IMG/VR virus record: IMGVR_UViG_3300042938_002633
Location: 1-37,826 of that record
Origin: a virus
Strand: one strand, 5' to 3'
DNA length: 37,826 bases
A model generated the notes under the pieces. It saw only the letters and a list, made by a program, of their open reading frames with translations. It did not search any database and had not been told where the DNA came from. Below are positions 21,263 to 28,841 of the stretch, one piece after another (the first letter of the stretch is position 1; every line of letters starts with the position of its first letter). The position numbers and the translations under genes were made by a program.

Positions 21263-21792
21263 TACTTCTTTTCCTCAATATTAACAACTAGAGGCTGAAT
21301 GGTTAGACGCATTGGCTGTGTAGAATAGAGATAGTGGCCACTCCACTGGCGATAAACACCATCAATATTCCAATAGAAGATATATGGGTTGGAAGAACCA
21401 TAAGTTCCTTCATCAGATGGTGCTTGGCGAACCACAGAGTGCTGACCGCCGTTATTGCCATGAGTGGAAATCTGTTGTGCACGATCGGGTGCTGTTAGGC
21501 GCTTAGAACCAGAAGTAATCTTACCACGAACACCTTCATACATAATGGGCTGTCCGGATTCATTGAATAGAATTACATAACCAAGAAGACCTGGCTTGCT
21601 GGTAAGTTCAACTCGGTTCTTGATATTGTCAATTTCAGCATTATCGGTGAACTGAATTGAATTTGCTGCTCGTTGGGCAAGTTCAGCCTGGGCATTCTTT
21701 ACTTGTGGTTGTGCAGGCTTATCTTCATTACAACCAGTAAGAAGAATAGCGCCAGAAACTAGAGCAACGACGGGGAAGATCATCTTATTCAT
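21262..21792 (-). CDS. Lipoprotein, phage envelope-associated
   Basis: A 176-residue lipoprotein; signal peptide ends at lipobox LLTGC (Cys about residue 21). The mature domain has IKNRVELTSKPGLLGYVILF and GQPIMYEGVRGKITSGSKRL. Small lipoproteins with this core occur in large phages and prophages next to a membrane protein like 21799-22221 (from memory). Role unknown, possibly envelope modification. Confidence 0.8.
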   Translation of the reverse strand: MNKMIFPVVALVSGAILLTGCNEDKPAQPQVKNAQAELAQRAANSIQFTDNAEIDNIKNRVELTSKPGLLGYVILFNESGQPIMYEGVRGKITSGSKRLTAPDRAQQISTHGNNGGQHSVVRQAPSDEGTYGSSNPYIFYWNIDGVYRQWSGHYLYSTQPMRLTIQPLVVNIEEKK

Positions 21793-21798
21793 TATATA

Positions 21799-22221
21799 TT
21801 ACTCACAAGTTTGAATGTTAAGGGAAGAAGGTGCTTCTCGACCTTGGAAAATCGAGACATTAGTCTTGGTAGCATTTGCATTATATCGAGTCACGATATC
21901 ACGGCAAGATTGACGTTGTGCAGATAGTTCAATCCGAAGGCGAGAACGCTCGGCAACATCTTTCTCTTCGATATACATTTGTCGGGTCGACACAATTTGA
22001 TTGACTCGTGCTTGGTATTGTCCATGTGCATCATGGAACCATTCATATTTAGCAATCACATTGTCTGCATCAAATGTTCGATTGATAACACCACCAGCGG
22101 TACGAAGAGGTTGGGTTGCAACATTGAGCAAAAATGCCCCACCAGCAACAATACCTAAACAAACACCACCGATAGCGGTCCACTTTAGAGTCTGTCCTGC
22201 AAAGTCTTTAAAGTCACTCAT
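21799..22221 (-). CDS. Membrane-anchored protein paired with the lipoprotein
   Basis: A 140-residue protein with one transmembrane helix (about residues 14-35, IGGVCLGIVAGGAFLL) and a helical periplasmic part (YEWFHDAHGQYQARVNQI). It lies 6 nt upstream of the lipoprotein gene, probably cotranscribed through rpiB and pstS. Topology recalls spanin-like pairs but the conserved soluble domain argues for a different role. Function unknown. Confidence 0.72.
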   Translation of the reverse strand: MSDFKDFAGQTLKWTAIGGVCLGIVAGGAFLLNVATQPLRTAGGVINRTFDADNVIAKYEWFHDAHGQYQARVNQIVSTRQMYIEEKDVAERSRLRIELSAQRQSCRDIVTRYNANATKTNVSIFQGREAPSSLNIQTCE

Positions 22222-22280
22222 CTTTTTTCCTTTTCTGTGTATTTTTATATTTTTAGTCTAAGAGTTCATGAAATACTTGA

Positions 22281-22460
22281 TTATAGACTGGTTTCATCTA
22301 GTTCATTTAATGTATGAAATACTTGACGTGAAATATGTCTTGCATTTGAACCCCATAATTGTCTCCAGGCTTCATTACAAATTTGCATTGGTACTTTAAC
22401 ATGGACTTGATCCGAGACTTGACACCTTACTTTACCCCAAACATCATTATATACTTGCAT
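22281..22460 (-). CDS. QV-repeat-related small protein
   Basis: Fifty-nine residues, MQVYNDVWGKVRCQVSDQVH onward, with degenerate QV spacing like the 10760 repeat protein. GGAAAG precedes the ATG and a consensus promoter lies upstream. Function unknown. Confidence 0.6.
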   Translation of the reverse strand: MQVYNDVWGKVRCQVSDQVHVKVPMQICNEAWRQLWGSNARHISRQVFHTLNELDETSL

Positions 22461-22499
22461 ATTATAATCTTTCCATATTACATCATTTTGTCATAGACT

Positions 22500-22527
22500 A
22501 TTATATCCATATTTGGGTAAATGTCAA
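22500..22527 (-). promoter_or_regulatory. Consensus promoter
   Basis: TTGACA (22522-22527), 16 nt spacer, TATAAT (22500-22505). Probably also the promoter for the membrane protein-lipoprotein-rpiB-pstS operon, since none is visible closer. Confidence 0.78.
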
Positions 22528-22533
22528 TACCTT

Positions 22534-23049
22534 TTAGTTAAATATGGCTCGAAAAAGTTGCTTCATAAAACCAGGCTTTTTCACTTTGTCTGAGTAATCA
22601 GGTGCTTTAGAATTATTCTGTGATTTTTGAAGCATTTCGAGCTCAACACGATCAAGAAAATCAGAAAATCGTTTAATACCCTTTTCATATCCAAGAACAT
22701 TGAACTTAAGTTCTGATGGAGATGTGATCTTGTTATCAGAAGATTTTAGATGGATAATATGAATGCACATACCACCTTTTACTGCATTTGTAAAAACAGT
22801 GTGGATATAATCCTGAAGGTATGTTGCTTTAATATTAACTGTATATGTAAGTTTGTGTGTATAAGATTCAGACATATACACGGTTTTATCTTTATAAACA
22901 ACCTTAGTTTCAGGCTTTTCATCTAGAAGAGTAGAAACGTTTCCGCTTGAAGCCATTCTACGAAGAGCGCTAAAAGCAGCTGCAGCTTCGTTCTCTCCGG
23001 TATCCGGTCGAAGTGCAAGAACAAGAGTCTTACGGAAACGGTCATTCAT
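22534..23049 (-). CDS. 171-residue protein, DUF2786-like N-terminus
   Basis: The first 35 residues (RKTLVLALRPDTGENEAAAA, then FSALRRMA) resemble the short helical DUF2786 segment found in many phage and bacterial proteins. The rest includes strands (KLTYTVNIKATY) and a basic C-terminus. Resemblance is modest. Function unknown. Confidence 0.6.
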   Translation of the reverse strand: MNDRFRKTLVLALRPDTGENEAAAAFSALRRMASSGNVSTLLDEKPETKVVYKDKTVYMSESYTHKLTYTVNIKATYLQDYIHTVFTNAVKGGMCIHIIHLKSSDNKITSPSELKFNVLGYEKGIKRFSDFLDRVELEMLQKSQNNSKAPDYSDKVKKPGFMKQLFRAIFN

Positions 23050-23054
23050 TGTTA

Positions 23055-23450
23055 TTAAACTCCCAGAGCTTCACGTTCCTCGTCACTCAGTCGAGCCAGC
23101 ACTTCTTTCTTAAGATTTGCCAACCGCTTGCCACGGTCACGAGCTTCTTCAACAAGCTTGAGTTGATTTTCGATGCTGTCCATCATCCACTCGCTGAGTT
23201 CAGCCACCGGACCGCAAATCGAGTCGTAGCTGTTGGGCAGGTTGATCTTGCTGAAGTTGAAGTCATAGTAGAGCACATTGTCATAGCGGTAAAACATTTG
23301 CGCATCCACCCCCTGATGATGAGCACGAGCTATGGCATGCAGGAGTCGAATGGATTTCTCAGCTTCAAACTTCTGCTCACGCTCCTGCTGCGCCCGAACC
23401 AGTTCCTGCCGTTCACGTGCACGACGCTGGGTAGCCGTTTCTTTGGTCAT
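23055..23450 (-). CDS. Early-region charged helical protein
   Basis: A 131-residue protein starting MTKETATQRRARERQELVRA, a long charged helix, probably coiled coil, followed by YDNVLYYDFNFSKINLP. Start chosen after AAGGAAGTCAAG in the early promoter leader. Function unknown. Confidence 0.7.
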   Translation of the reverse strand: MTKETATQRRARERQELVRAQQEREQKFEAEKSIRLLHAIARAHHQGVDAQMFYRYDNVLYYDFNFSKINLPNSYDSICGPVAELSEWMMDSIENQLKLVEEARDRGKRLANLKKEVLARLSDEEREALGV

Positions 23451-23474
23451 CTTGACTTCCTTGTTCATAGTCTC

Positions 23475-23503
23475 TTTATAACCCAACTTGGTATTAAAGT
23501 CAA
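23475..23503 (-). promoter_or_regulatory. Early promoter
   Basis: TTGACT (23498-23503), 17 nt spacer, TATAAA (23475-23480); the TGA of the upstream gene lies in the -35. Confidence 0.75.
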
Positions 23504-23706
23504 CCCACATTCTTACGCAGCTGGACATAAAACTTGTCGTTGGTCAAGGCCCAGGTGATGGATAGACGCACCCCATATTCCTTGGCGGCAGCATACAGTT
23601 CAGCCTTCAGCTCAGCGATGCGGTCAGCCCACATCGACCCATAAGCCTCACGAGAGGCAAACCGACCGGTTTCCTCGAGGGTGTCCCAGATTTCGTTAGC
23701 GGTCAT
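23500..23706 (-). CDS. Early small protein, paralogue of 24482-24697
   Basis: Sixty-eight residues from MTANEIWDTLEETGRF. C-terminal YGVRLSITWALTNDKFYVQL plus RKNVG aligns with the divergent gene across the control region (YGVSLSIKR..., IYLRKNCG). The leader holds two copies of ATGAACAAGGGAATGACG, giving two ribosome binding sites. Confidence 0.7.
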   Translation of the reverse strand: MTANEIWDTLEETGRFASREAYGSMWADRIAELKAELYAAAKEYGVRLSITWALTNDKFYVQLRKNVG

Positions 23707-23748
23707 CGTCATTCCCTTGTTCATCGTCATTCCCTTGTTCATAGTCAC

Positions 23749-23777
23749 TTTATACCACCATCCATAAAAAATGTCAA
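23749..23777 (-). promoter_or_regulatory. Leftward early promoter of control region 2
   Basis: TTGACA (23772-23777), 17 nt spacer, TATAAA (23749-23754). Confidence 0.78.
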
Positions 23778-24170
23778 CCGTGACAAATCAATGGGTTAGC
23801 ATGGCGACCTACCTAACCCATTGATTTCCTTGGAATAAAAAACTTAAATTTTTTGAAAAAAATGTAGGTCTTAATCTTATCAATGGGTTAGCATGACGAC
23901 CTCTGCTAGCTTTGAGTTAGGCATATGGTATATCCATCCATGGTGGCTTAGGCTGCCCAGAAACCCTTTCTTAGCCTAACCCATTGATATCATTAACTTT
24001 TGCTTAAAGCCTAACCCATTGAAAAGATTGACTTTTTGGTTCTATGGGTGTCTGGGCACCATGGTGTGCTCAAACTTTTTTGAAATTTTTTTGGATTGCC
24101 TAAAAAAGTTTTGATAATCTTTTCAAAGGGTTAGGTACCTGAAACGGCTAAGTCATTGATATCCTTAGTG
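23778..24170. promoter_or_regulatory. Bidirectional control region 2 with repeated operator motifs
   Basis: A 393 nt gene-free stretch paralogous in plan to 8552-8920. Copies of CTAACCCATTG(A/ATATC)-type motifs occur at 23786-23799 (inverted), 23813 onward, 23975-23995 and 24010-24030 (direct, again 35 nt apart) and 24115-24134 (inverted). AT-rich runs and a CCATGG-centred segment are present. Confidence 0.7.
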
Positions 24171-24199
24171 TTGACTTTTAAATCAGATGGTGGTATAAA
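24171..24199 (+). promoter_or_regulatory. Rightward early promoter of control region 2
   Basis: TTGACT (24171-24176), 17 nt spacer, TATAAA (24194-24199). A CTAAGTCATTG repeat starts 23 nt upstream of the -35, the same offset as at 8921. Confidence 0.78.
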
Positions 24200-24223
24200 G
24201 AGACTATGATGAAGGAAACAAAC

Positions 24224-24418
24224 ATGACCGACCTATACTCCACCATCAAGGCCCACCGTGGGCCCATCAGAGTGCTGGTTAACAGCCGAAACGAATTCTT
24301 TTGGGTCGAGGTTAAGAAGAGTGACCTGCTCGACCGAGTGATCCATTATGGTTTGGATCTGACCGAGATGGCGGCCCGCCTCGATTCCGACGTGCTCTGG
24401 GTCAGTCGCAAGGATTGA
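24224..24418 (+). CDS. Early-region small protein
   Basis: Sixty-four residues, MTDLYSTIKAHRGPIRVLVN onward, strand-rich then helical, ending in SRKD. AAGGA in the cassette leader precedes the ATG. Function unknown. Confidence 0.68.
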   Translation: MTDLYSTIKAHRGPIRVLVNSRNEFFWVEVKKSDLLDRVIHYGLDLTEMAARLDSDVLWVSRKD

Positions 24419-24428
24419 AAAATACCTA

Positions 24429-24457
24429 TTGACTTTAATACCAAGTTGGGTTATAAA
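24429..24457 (+). promoter_or_regulatory. Early promoter for the 24.5-27.6 kb unit
   Basis: TTGACT (24429-24434), 17 nt spacer, TATAAA (24452-24457). Same spacer words as the promoter at 23475 (TTAATACCAAGTTGGGT). Confidence 0.76.
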
Positions 24458-24481
24458 GAGACTATGAACAAGGAACAGAAC

Positions 24482-24697
24482 ATGACCGTGAATCGTATCG
24501 ACACCAACCTCGTCTGGAATAAACTTGAAGTATATGGTAAGGCCACTGTTAGGAAGGTATTTGATCGTCAAGATGACTTCATCGCTCAGCTCTATGATGG
24601 AGCTCGGGACTATGGCGTCAGTCTCTCCATCAAGCGCTCGACAAGTCCATATCATAATGGCCGTATCTATATCTATCTCCGCAAGAACTGCGGCTAA
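24482..24697 (+). CDS. Early small protein, paralogue of 23500-23706
   Basis: Seventy-one residues from MTVNRIDTNLVWNKLEVYGK; C-terminal half matches its leftward paralogue. AAGGAACAGAAC precedes the ATG. Function unknown. Confidence 0.7.
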   Translation: MTVNRIDTNLVWNKLEVYGKATVRKVFDRQDDFIAQLYDGARDYGVSLSIKRSTSPYHNGRIYIYLRKNCG

Positions 24698-24711
24698 GAA
24701 AGGAACAAAAC

Positions 24712-25020
24712 ATGACCGTGAACCGTGAACGCAAGCTGGTTTGGCACGAAAAGACCAGCATTGATTTTGAATATGATACCCTGGACGAAGCTATTGCTAA
24801 TCTTCAGCGTTATCGTGAAGACTATGGTGGCGACGCACGTATTGATGAACGCCATCATGAGTATAGTGACGGAACATACCTTGCAATCATGGTATGTGAA
24901 CCGGAAACGGACCGAGAGATGACGGACCGTATTACTCGAGAAGAGCATCATGCTACAATACGAGAAGAGCGTGATCGTCATGAATTTGAGCGGTTGAAGA
25001 AGAAGTTCGGAAAGGCTTAA
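24712..25020 (+). CDS. 102-residue charged hypothetical protein
   Basis: Starts MTVNRERKLVWHEK, sharing the MTVNR start and leader AAAGGAACAAAAC with the gene before it. Highly charged; C-terminal EERDRHEFERLKKKFGKA is helical. Function unknown. Confidence 0.7.
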   Translation: MTVNRERKLVWHEKTSIDFEYDTLDEAIANLQRYREDYGGDARIDERHHEYSDGTYLAIMVCEPETDREMTDRITREEHHATIREERDRHEFERLKKKFGKA

Positions 25021-25023
25021 AGC

Positions 25024-25248
25024 ATGACTGATATTGTTGTCCTTCTCCGTGAAGGTGTCTTTGGTGGTAAAATTACTAAGACCGATGCCGTTCTTAATGG
25101 TCTTATGCTTGAGGCAGCTATTGAGATTGAACAACTTCGTGCCGAGTTAAAGAAAGCTACAACAAGAAATATTAAATCAAGTTGGGAAGGTCATGTAGAC
25201 CGTCAGGGTGGTTCTTTTGATCCACATGAACATACGGTTTGGAGATAA
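25024..25248 (+). CDS. 74-residue hypothetical protein
   Basis: Begins MTDIVVLLREGVFGGKITKT; helical middle (LEAAIEIEQLRAELKKA), polar tail with HEHTVW. Starts 3 nt after the previous stop. Function unknown. Confidence 0.68.
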   Translation: MTDIVVLLREGVFGGKITKTDAVLNGLMLEAAIEIEQLRAELKKATTRNIKSSWEGHVDRQGGSFDPHEHTVWR

Positions 25249-25251
25249 AGC

Positions 25252-25467
25252 ATGAATGCAAAATATCGTGTGACTCTTTGGGAAAGTGAACGTGGATGGG
25301 GTCGCAAGCCTTTCCTGGATCAAGATTTTGAAAGTCTTGAACTAGCTCATGCCTACTATCAGACCGAGAACGCCAAGAACAATCTTTCTTACGTTCCTGA
25401 TTACTATATCTTTGCAGAGAAACCTGTGCTAGTTGATGCTGATATCAACCCACCAAAGGATTATTGA
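25252..25467 (+). CDS. 71-residue hypothetical protein
   Basis: Begins MNAKYRVTLWESERGWGRKP; strand then helix, aromatic-rich. AAAG precedes the ATG; 3 nt from the previous stop. Function unknown. Confidence 0.68.
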   Translation: MNAKYRVTLWESERGWGRKPFLDQDFESLELAHAYYQTENAKNNLSYVPDYYIFAEKPVLVDADINPPKDY

Positions 25468-25468
25468 A

Positions 25469-25777
25469 ATGACTGAAAAAGTTAAGATTCTATTTAGCCC
25501 CGGTTTTGGCTCTGGTTGGTATTCCTGGAATACCCAATACCCAGAACTACTGAGAGATGAACGAGTCATTCAATGGCTTGAAGATGGCGAAGATCCTGAA
25601 GAAAAGATTGAACTTGTTTCTTATCTAGAAAACAAATATCCAAAAATGTGCATTGGATCTAATCTAGATAGTCTAGAGATTGCCCTTATCCCTAAGGGAA
25701 CTTTATTCCGTATTAAGGAACATGATGGTTCCGAAATTCTTGAACTAAGAGATAAAGTTATTTGGCAACTTGCTTAG
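25469..25777 (+). CDS. Conserved phage protein with PGFGSGWYSWN motif
   Basis: A 102-residue protein, MTEKVKILFSPGFGSGWYSW onward; the PGFGxGWxxWN signature recurs in unrelated large phages (from memory), role unknown. AAAGGA precedes the ATG. It ends in TAG, and reading through that codon would continue in frame into the next gene. Confidence 0.75.
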   Translation: MTEKVKILFSPGFGSGWYSWNTQYPELLRDERVIQWLEDGEDPEEKIELVSYLENKYPKMCIGSNLDSLEIALIPKGTLFRIKEHDGSEILELRDKVIWQLA

Positions 25778-25783
25778 GATAAA

Positions 25784-26008
25784 ATGAACGTGACAAAGAA
25801 ACGTGTTGTAATTCTGACAGAATTCATTTACGATCATGCAGACTCAGTGATTGTTCGAGGTCAAGTCACACCCAATCCCTTTGACACAGAATGGCTTCTC
25901 AGCCAGGTAAAATATACCCTGGAATGTCAAGATTATGGCATCCTGTGCAAGGATGCCGTGCTGAATATTTCTGCCGTAACTGTAGAAGATGTGGTTGACA
26001 CCGACTAG
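25784..26008 (+). CDS. 74-residue hypothetical protein between in-frame TAGs
   Basis: Begins MNVTKKRVVILTEFIYDHAD; strand-rich. AGGA, part of the preceding TAG context, lies 5-8 nt upstream. It ends in TAG and is in the same frame as both neighbours, so suppression of UAG would fuse three genes. Confidence 0.65.
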   Translation: MNVTKKRVVILTEFIYDHADSVIVRGQVTPNPFDTEWLLSQVKYTLECQDYGILCKDAVLNISAVTVEDVVDTD

Positions 26009-26050
26009 AGTCGTGCTACAATGCACAGGACCAAGCAAGGACTGACCCAA

Positions 26051-26443
26051 ATGAAGATCCTTCGATTCCACGAGAAGCATGGCGATCGAGTTTTCCTTTT
26101 CAAAACCAAAGAGGAATACCAGCTGATCCTAGCGCAGGTTGCACAGGAAAGGTTGGATGAAGGCTATTGGTATGACACTGAGAATGGCAGTGATCAGATT
26201 GACAGGTTGTGGCCCATGCGGCATCTCAGTGATGCGGGTCACATTGCACTGCTGCTCAAGCGTCTCCAGGACCCTTTGGAACGGCCCAACACCAACCCCA
26301 CCAGCTATTATCTGCACCAGGTTGCGCAATGGATGCGAGCTCGTCGGGACTATGAGTATGAGGGCTGGGATGTACTGCCCGTCGAACAGTGTCAACTCAC
26401 CCACTACGAGGGCAGCGTGCGTCGCACCAGCTCTGCAACATAG
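26051..26443 (+). CDS. 130-residue hypothetical protein
   Basis: Start chosen at MKILRFHEKHGDRV because AAGGA lies 9 nt upstream; an in-frame ATG at 26021 is the alternative. Helical, Gln/Arg-rich. Higher GC than its neighbours. Third member of the same-frame TAG chain; its own stop is TAG, with TGA four codons later. Confidence 0.66.
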   Translation: MKILRFHEKHGDRVFLFKTKEEYQLILAQVAQERLDEGYWYDTENGSDQIDRLWPMRHLSDAGHIALLLKRLQDPLERPNTNPTSYYLHQVAQWMRARRDYEYEGWDVLPVEQCQLTHYEGSVRRTSSAT

Positions 26444-26454
26444 AGGTTCATAAT

Positions 26455-26787
26455 ATGAAAACACTTGCTAGATTTGCCATTCGCCCTGCTGATAACCAGT
26501 ATTCAAAGGGCGACCTTATCCTGGGCGCTATGTTTCGAGAGCAGGACACCAACCTGCTCAAACCCAACTATGTGTATGAGATTCGAGAAATTCTAGATAC
26601 ACTTACTATAGTAAATATGGGTGAGAGTTCAATGGGTATGTATCCCATTGAAGCCCAACTTGACAGCCCACTACGAGGTATGGTATCCCATGTTGGATGG
26701 TGTTCAGACGTAAGCTATATTCTTAGCGTAGGTGCTGGACAACATTTAGTAACTCGCACTGAAATGAATAGATCATTTAGGAGGTAA
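26455..26787 (+). CDS. 110-residue hypothetical protein
   Basis: Begins MKTLARFAIRPADNQYSKGD; mixed alpha/beta. GAGG 6-9 nt upstream decides this start over a longer frame that overlaps the previous gene. Function unknown. Confidence 0.68.
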   Translation: MKTLARFAIRPADNQYSKGDLILGAMFREQDTNLLKPNYVYEIREILDTLTIVNMGESSMGMYPIEAQLDSPLRGMVSHVGWCSDVSYILSVGAGQHLVTRTEMNRSFRR

Positions 26788-26788
26788 A

Positions 26789-26971
26789 ATGGACCGCTGG
26801 AAAGACGATTATGAGTCTAATTCAGATTATGATGATCAACCAGATAACCCACAGTCATGGCATAAACCAGAACCTAGGCCCAAAAAGCCAGGTTCTAACT
26901 ACGTTTGGATTAATGGTCAGTGGCGACAACCTGATTGGGATGATAATCCACAACGCTGGCATAAAGACTAA
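26789..26971 (+). CDS. Small Trp/Pro/Asp-rich protein with internal repeat
   Basis: Sixty residues, acidic and probably disordered, with DNPQSWHK and DNPQRWHK near the two ends. AGGAGG overlaps the previous stop. Function unknown. Confidence 0.62.
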   Translation: MDRWKDDYESNSDYDDQPDNPQSWHKPEPRPKKPGSNYVWINGQWRQPDWDDNPQRWHKD

Positions 26972-27141
26972 TGAATAAAGTTTTTGATATGGTATTTGGT
27001 ATACCATCGGTTGGTGTGGATTTTATTGAAATGGATAATATAACCTTAGATCTTTCCAAAGATCTCAAAATATATCTAATATTTGATAATACTAATATTA
27101 TTAGCAATATACATCTTGAGTTGATCTTTGAAACAAGTTAA
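26971..27141 (+). CDS. 56-residue hypothetical protein
   Basis: MNKVFDMVFGIPSVGVDFIE onward; starts in a TAATG overlap with the previous gene. AT-rich, strand-like. Function unknown. Confidence 0.58.
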   Translation: MNKVFDMVFGIPSVGVDFIEMDNITLDLSKDLKIYLIFDNTNIISNIHLELIFETS

Positions 27142-27313
27142 ACACACAGTAAAACATTTGGTTTCACTTGAAGCTGATTTCTTATTGAGAGTAAAGCTTA
27201 GGAATGCAAATATTAGTACAGATATTAGACAGCAACCCCACAGAATTTTAAATCATGATGGAACTCTAAGAACTATTTTAACTGCAATTATACAAGAACA
27301 CTTTAAACGATAA
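27128..27313 (+). CDS. 61-residue basic protein, TTG start (uncertain)
   Basis: LKQVKHTVKHLVSLEADFLL onward, basic and helical. It needs a TTG start with a weak GAG upstream and overlaps the previous gene by 14 nt; the real start may differ. Confidence 0.45.
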   Translation: MKQVKHTVKHLVSLEADFLLRVKLRNANISTDIRQQPHRILNHDGTLRTILTAIIQEHFKR

Positions 27314-27330
27314 AAGGTTAAATTTCAATC

Positions 27331-27636
27331 ATGAAACACCAATACAATGATTTTGTCTTTCATAAAGATATGATTATGATTAGAAAGTTGCTTAGTCGAC
27401 TACGATATCATGACCAAGTAAAATACTGTGGTCCACTAATGCTGTTTGATGGAACTAAACTAGGTGAAGATTATGAGTTCTACGATACATTCTGCAAGGA
27501 ATGGGATTCACCACGAGCATTTATACCAAAATCAAAAACACGCCTAATAATGGAAAAGATTATTTCTTTACTGGAAAAGCATCAAGTTCCAAATGGATTT
27601 GTTATGACTAAATGGACATGGTATCTAGATAGATAA
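27331..27636 (+). CDS. 101-residue hypothetical protein
   Basis: Begins MKHQYNDFVFHKDMIMIRKL; mixed alpha/beta, basic. Last gene of the rightward early unit, followed by a terminator. Function unknown. Confidence 0.7.
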   Translation: MKHQYNDFVFHKDMIMIRKLLSRLRYHDQVKYCGPLMLFDGTKLGEDYEFYDTFCKEWDSPRAFIPKSKTRLIMEKIISLLEKHQVPNGFVMTKWTWYLDR

Positions 27637-27644
27637 GAATACTA

Positions 27645-27672
27645 AAAAGGGGCATCACTGCCCCTTTATTTT
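27645..27672. terminator. Convergent terminator
   Basis: AAAGGGGC-ATCACT-GCCCCTTT with A-run and T-run on opposite sides; ends both the rightward unit and leftward speD. Confidence 0.83.
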
Positions 27673-28025
27673 TTGCCTCTTTCCAGAAGAGTAGTTTCCA
27701 TTCTGTGAGGTTTATAGAACTTTTCTATAGCAGGAATAGTAAGCATTGGATCGGCAACACCACACATGAATATATCCAGAGCAGCATATCCATGCTCTGG
27801 CCATGAATGCACAGATATATGACTTTCTGCTAATATAACAACTCCGGTATAACCAAAGCCTTCACCAAAATGGTGCCAGCGTTCAGATAGAACAGTTGCA
27901 CCTGCATCAATAGCAGCTTGTTTTAGTACTTCAGCTGCTTCATCCATTTGCCAAAAAGGTAGGGATTTCTCGGCTCCCCAAACTTCCAAAATCAAATGTT
28001 TACCTAAAGTTGATATACTTTCCAT
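27666..28025 (-). CDS. speD: S-adenosylmethionine decarboxylase proenzyme
   Basis: A 119-residue SpeD. ESHISVHSWPE (67-77) holds the self-cleavage site Glu67-Ser68, which yields the pyruvoyl group; His73 and Cys88 match the other catalytic residues of the small bacterial class. It makes decarboxylated SAM for spermidine synthesis. Polyamines help neutralise packaged DNA, and phage speD genes are known from cyanophages. It converges with the early unit and diverges from the plcP-like gene. Confidence 0.95.
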   Translation of the reverse strand: MESISTLGKHLILEVWGAEKSLPFWQMDEAAEVLKQAAIDAGATVLSERWHHFGEGFGYTGVVILAESHISVHSWPEHGYAALDIFMCGVADPMLTIPAIEKFYKPHRMETTLLERGKK

Positions 28026-28079
28026 TCCATGGAAACTCCTATATTAAATAATGGTGGGTTATTTATGAGGTATTTTTAG

Positions 28080-28841
28080 ATGAAATATAAAGCTATATGG
28101 ATATCAGATATTCATCTGGGGTCTAATTCATGTAAAGCAAATGAAATATGTTCTTTTCTAAAAGAAAATGATTGTGAAGAACTTTATCTAGTAGGTGATA
28201 TTATTGATGGGTGGAAATTACAGCGTGGATGGAGTTGGAATCAAGCACATAGCAATGTTATTAGAAGATTTTTAACAAAAGCCAAAAGAGGGACTAAAAT
28301 AGTATATATTGTAGGAAATCACGATGAATTTCTACGAAAGTGGCTAAAACATAAATTTGATGTAGGAAATATCAGTTTAGTTAATAACTATGAATATACT
28401 GATATCAAAGGTAGAAAATGGCTAATAACGCATGGGGATTTATTTGACCAAGTTACAAGACATTGGAAGTGGATTAGCATAGTAGGAGATATAGGTTATA
28501 ATCTTCTTCTTTCTTCAAATGGCATTTTACATTTTATAAGAACAAAATTTGGTCTAGGGTATTGGAGTTTAAGTAAATACATTAAAACTCGTACTAAACA
28601 AGCTGTAAATTTTATATATAAATTTGAAGAACATCTAGTCAAACACACCAAAGAAGGTGGATATCACGGAGTTATTTGTGGGCATATACATACGCCAACA
28701 ATAAAAACATTAAATAATATCACATATATGAATACTGGTGATTGGGTTGAAACTTGCTCAGCCATAGTAGAAACTTATGATGGAGAATTTCATCTTTTAA
28801 TATTGGAAAATGATAAAATGGAGGTAGTTAAAGTATATTAA
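28080..28841 (+). CDS. PlcP/LpxH-like metallophosphoesterase
   Basis: A 253-residue phosphoesterase: SDIHLGS (D10, H12), LVGDIIDGW (39-45), VGNHDEF (78-84), THGDLFD, and CGHIHTPT near residue 203. This is the LpxH-like family of UDP-diacylglucosamine hydrolases. In Alphaproteobacteria a member, PlcP, is a phospholipase C that frees phosphate from membrane phospholipids, with a glycosyltransferase (Agt) gene beside it. The same pairing occurs here (the ATG of the next gene overlaps this TAA), so PlcP-like activity is inferred over lipid A synthesis. AT-rich composition unlike the NAD operon. Confidence 0.8.
   Translation: MKYKAIWISDIHLGSNSCKANEICSFLKENDCEELYLVGDIIDGWKLQRGWSWNQAHSNVIRRFLTKAKRGTKIVYIVGNHDEFLRKWLKHKFDVGNISLVNNYEYTDIKGRKWLITHGDLFDQVTRHWKWISIVGDIGYNLLLSSNGILHFIRTKFGLGYWSLSKYIKTRTKQAVNFIYKFEEHLVKHTKEGGYHGVICGHIHTPTIKTLNNITYMNTGDWVETCSAIVETYDGEFHLLILENDKMEVVKVY

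Noticed and set aside
28080-28841. LpxH acting in lipid A synthesis
   Set aside because: The family fits, but overlap with a GT4 glycosyltransferase matches the plcP-agt arrangement better; not excluded without phylogeny.
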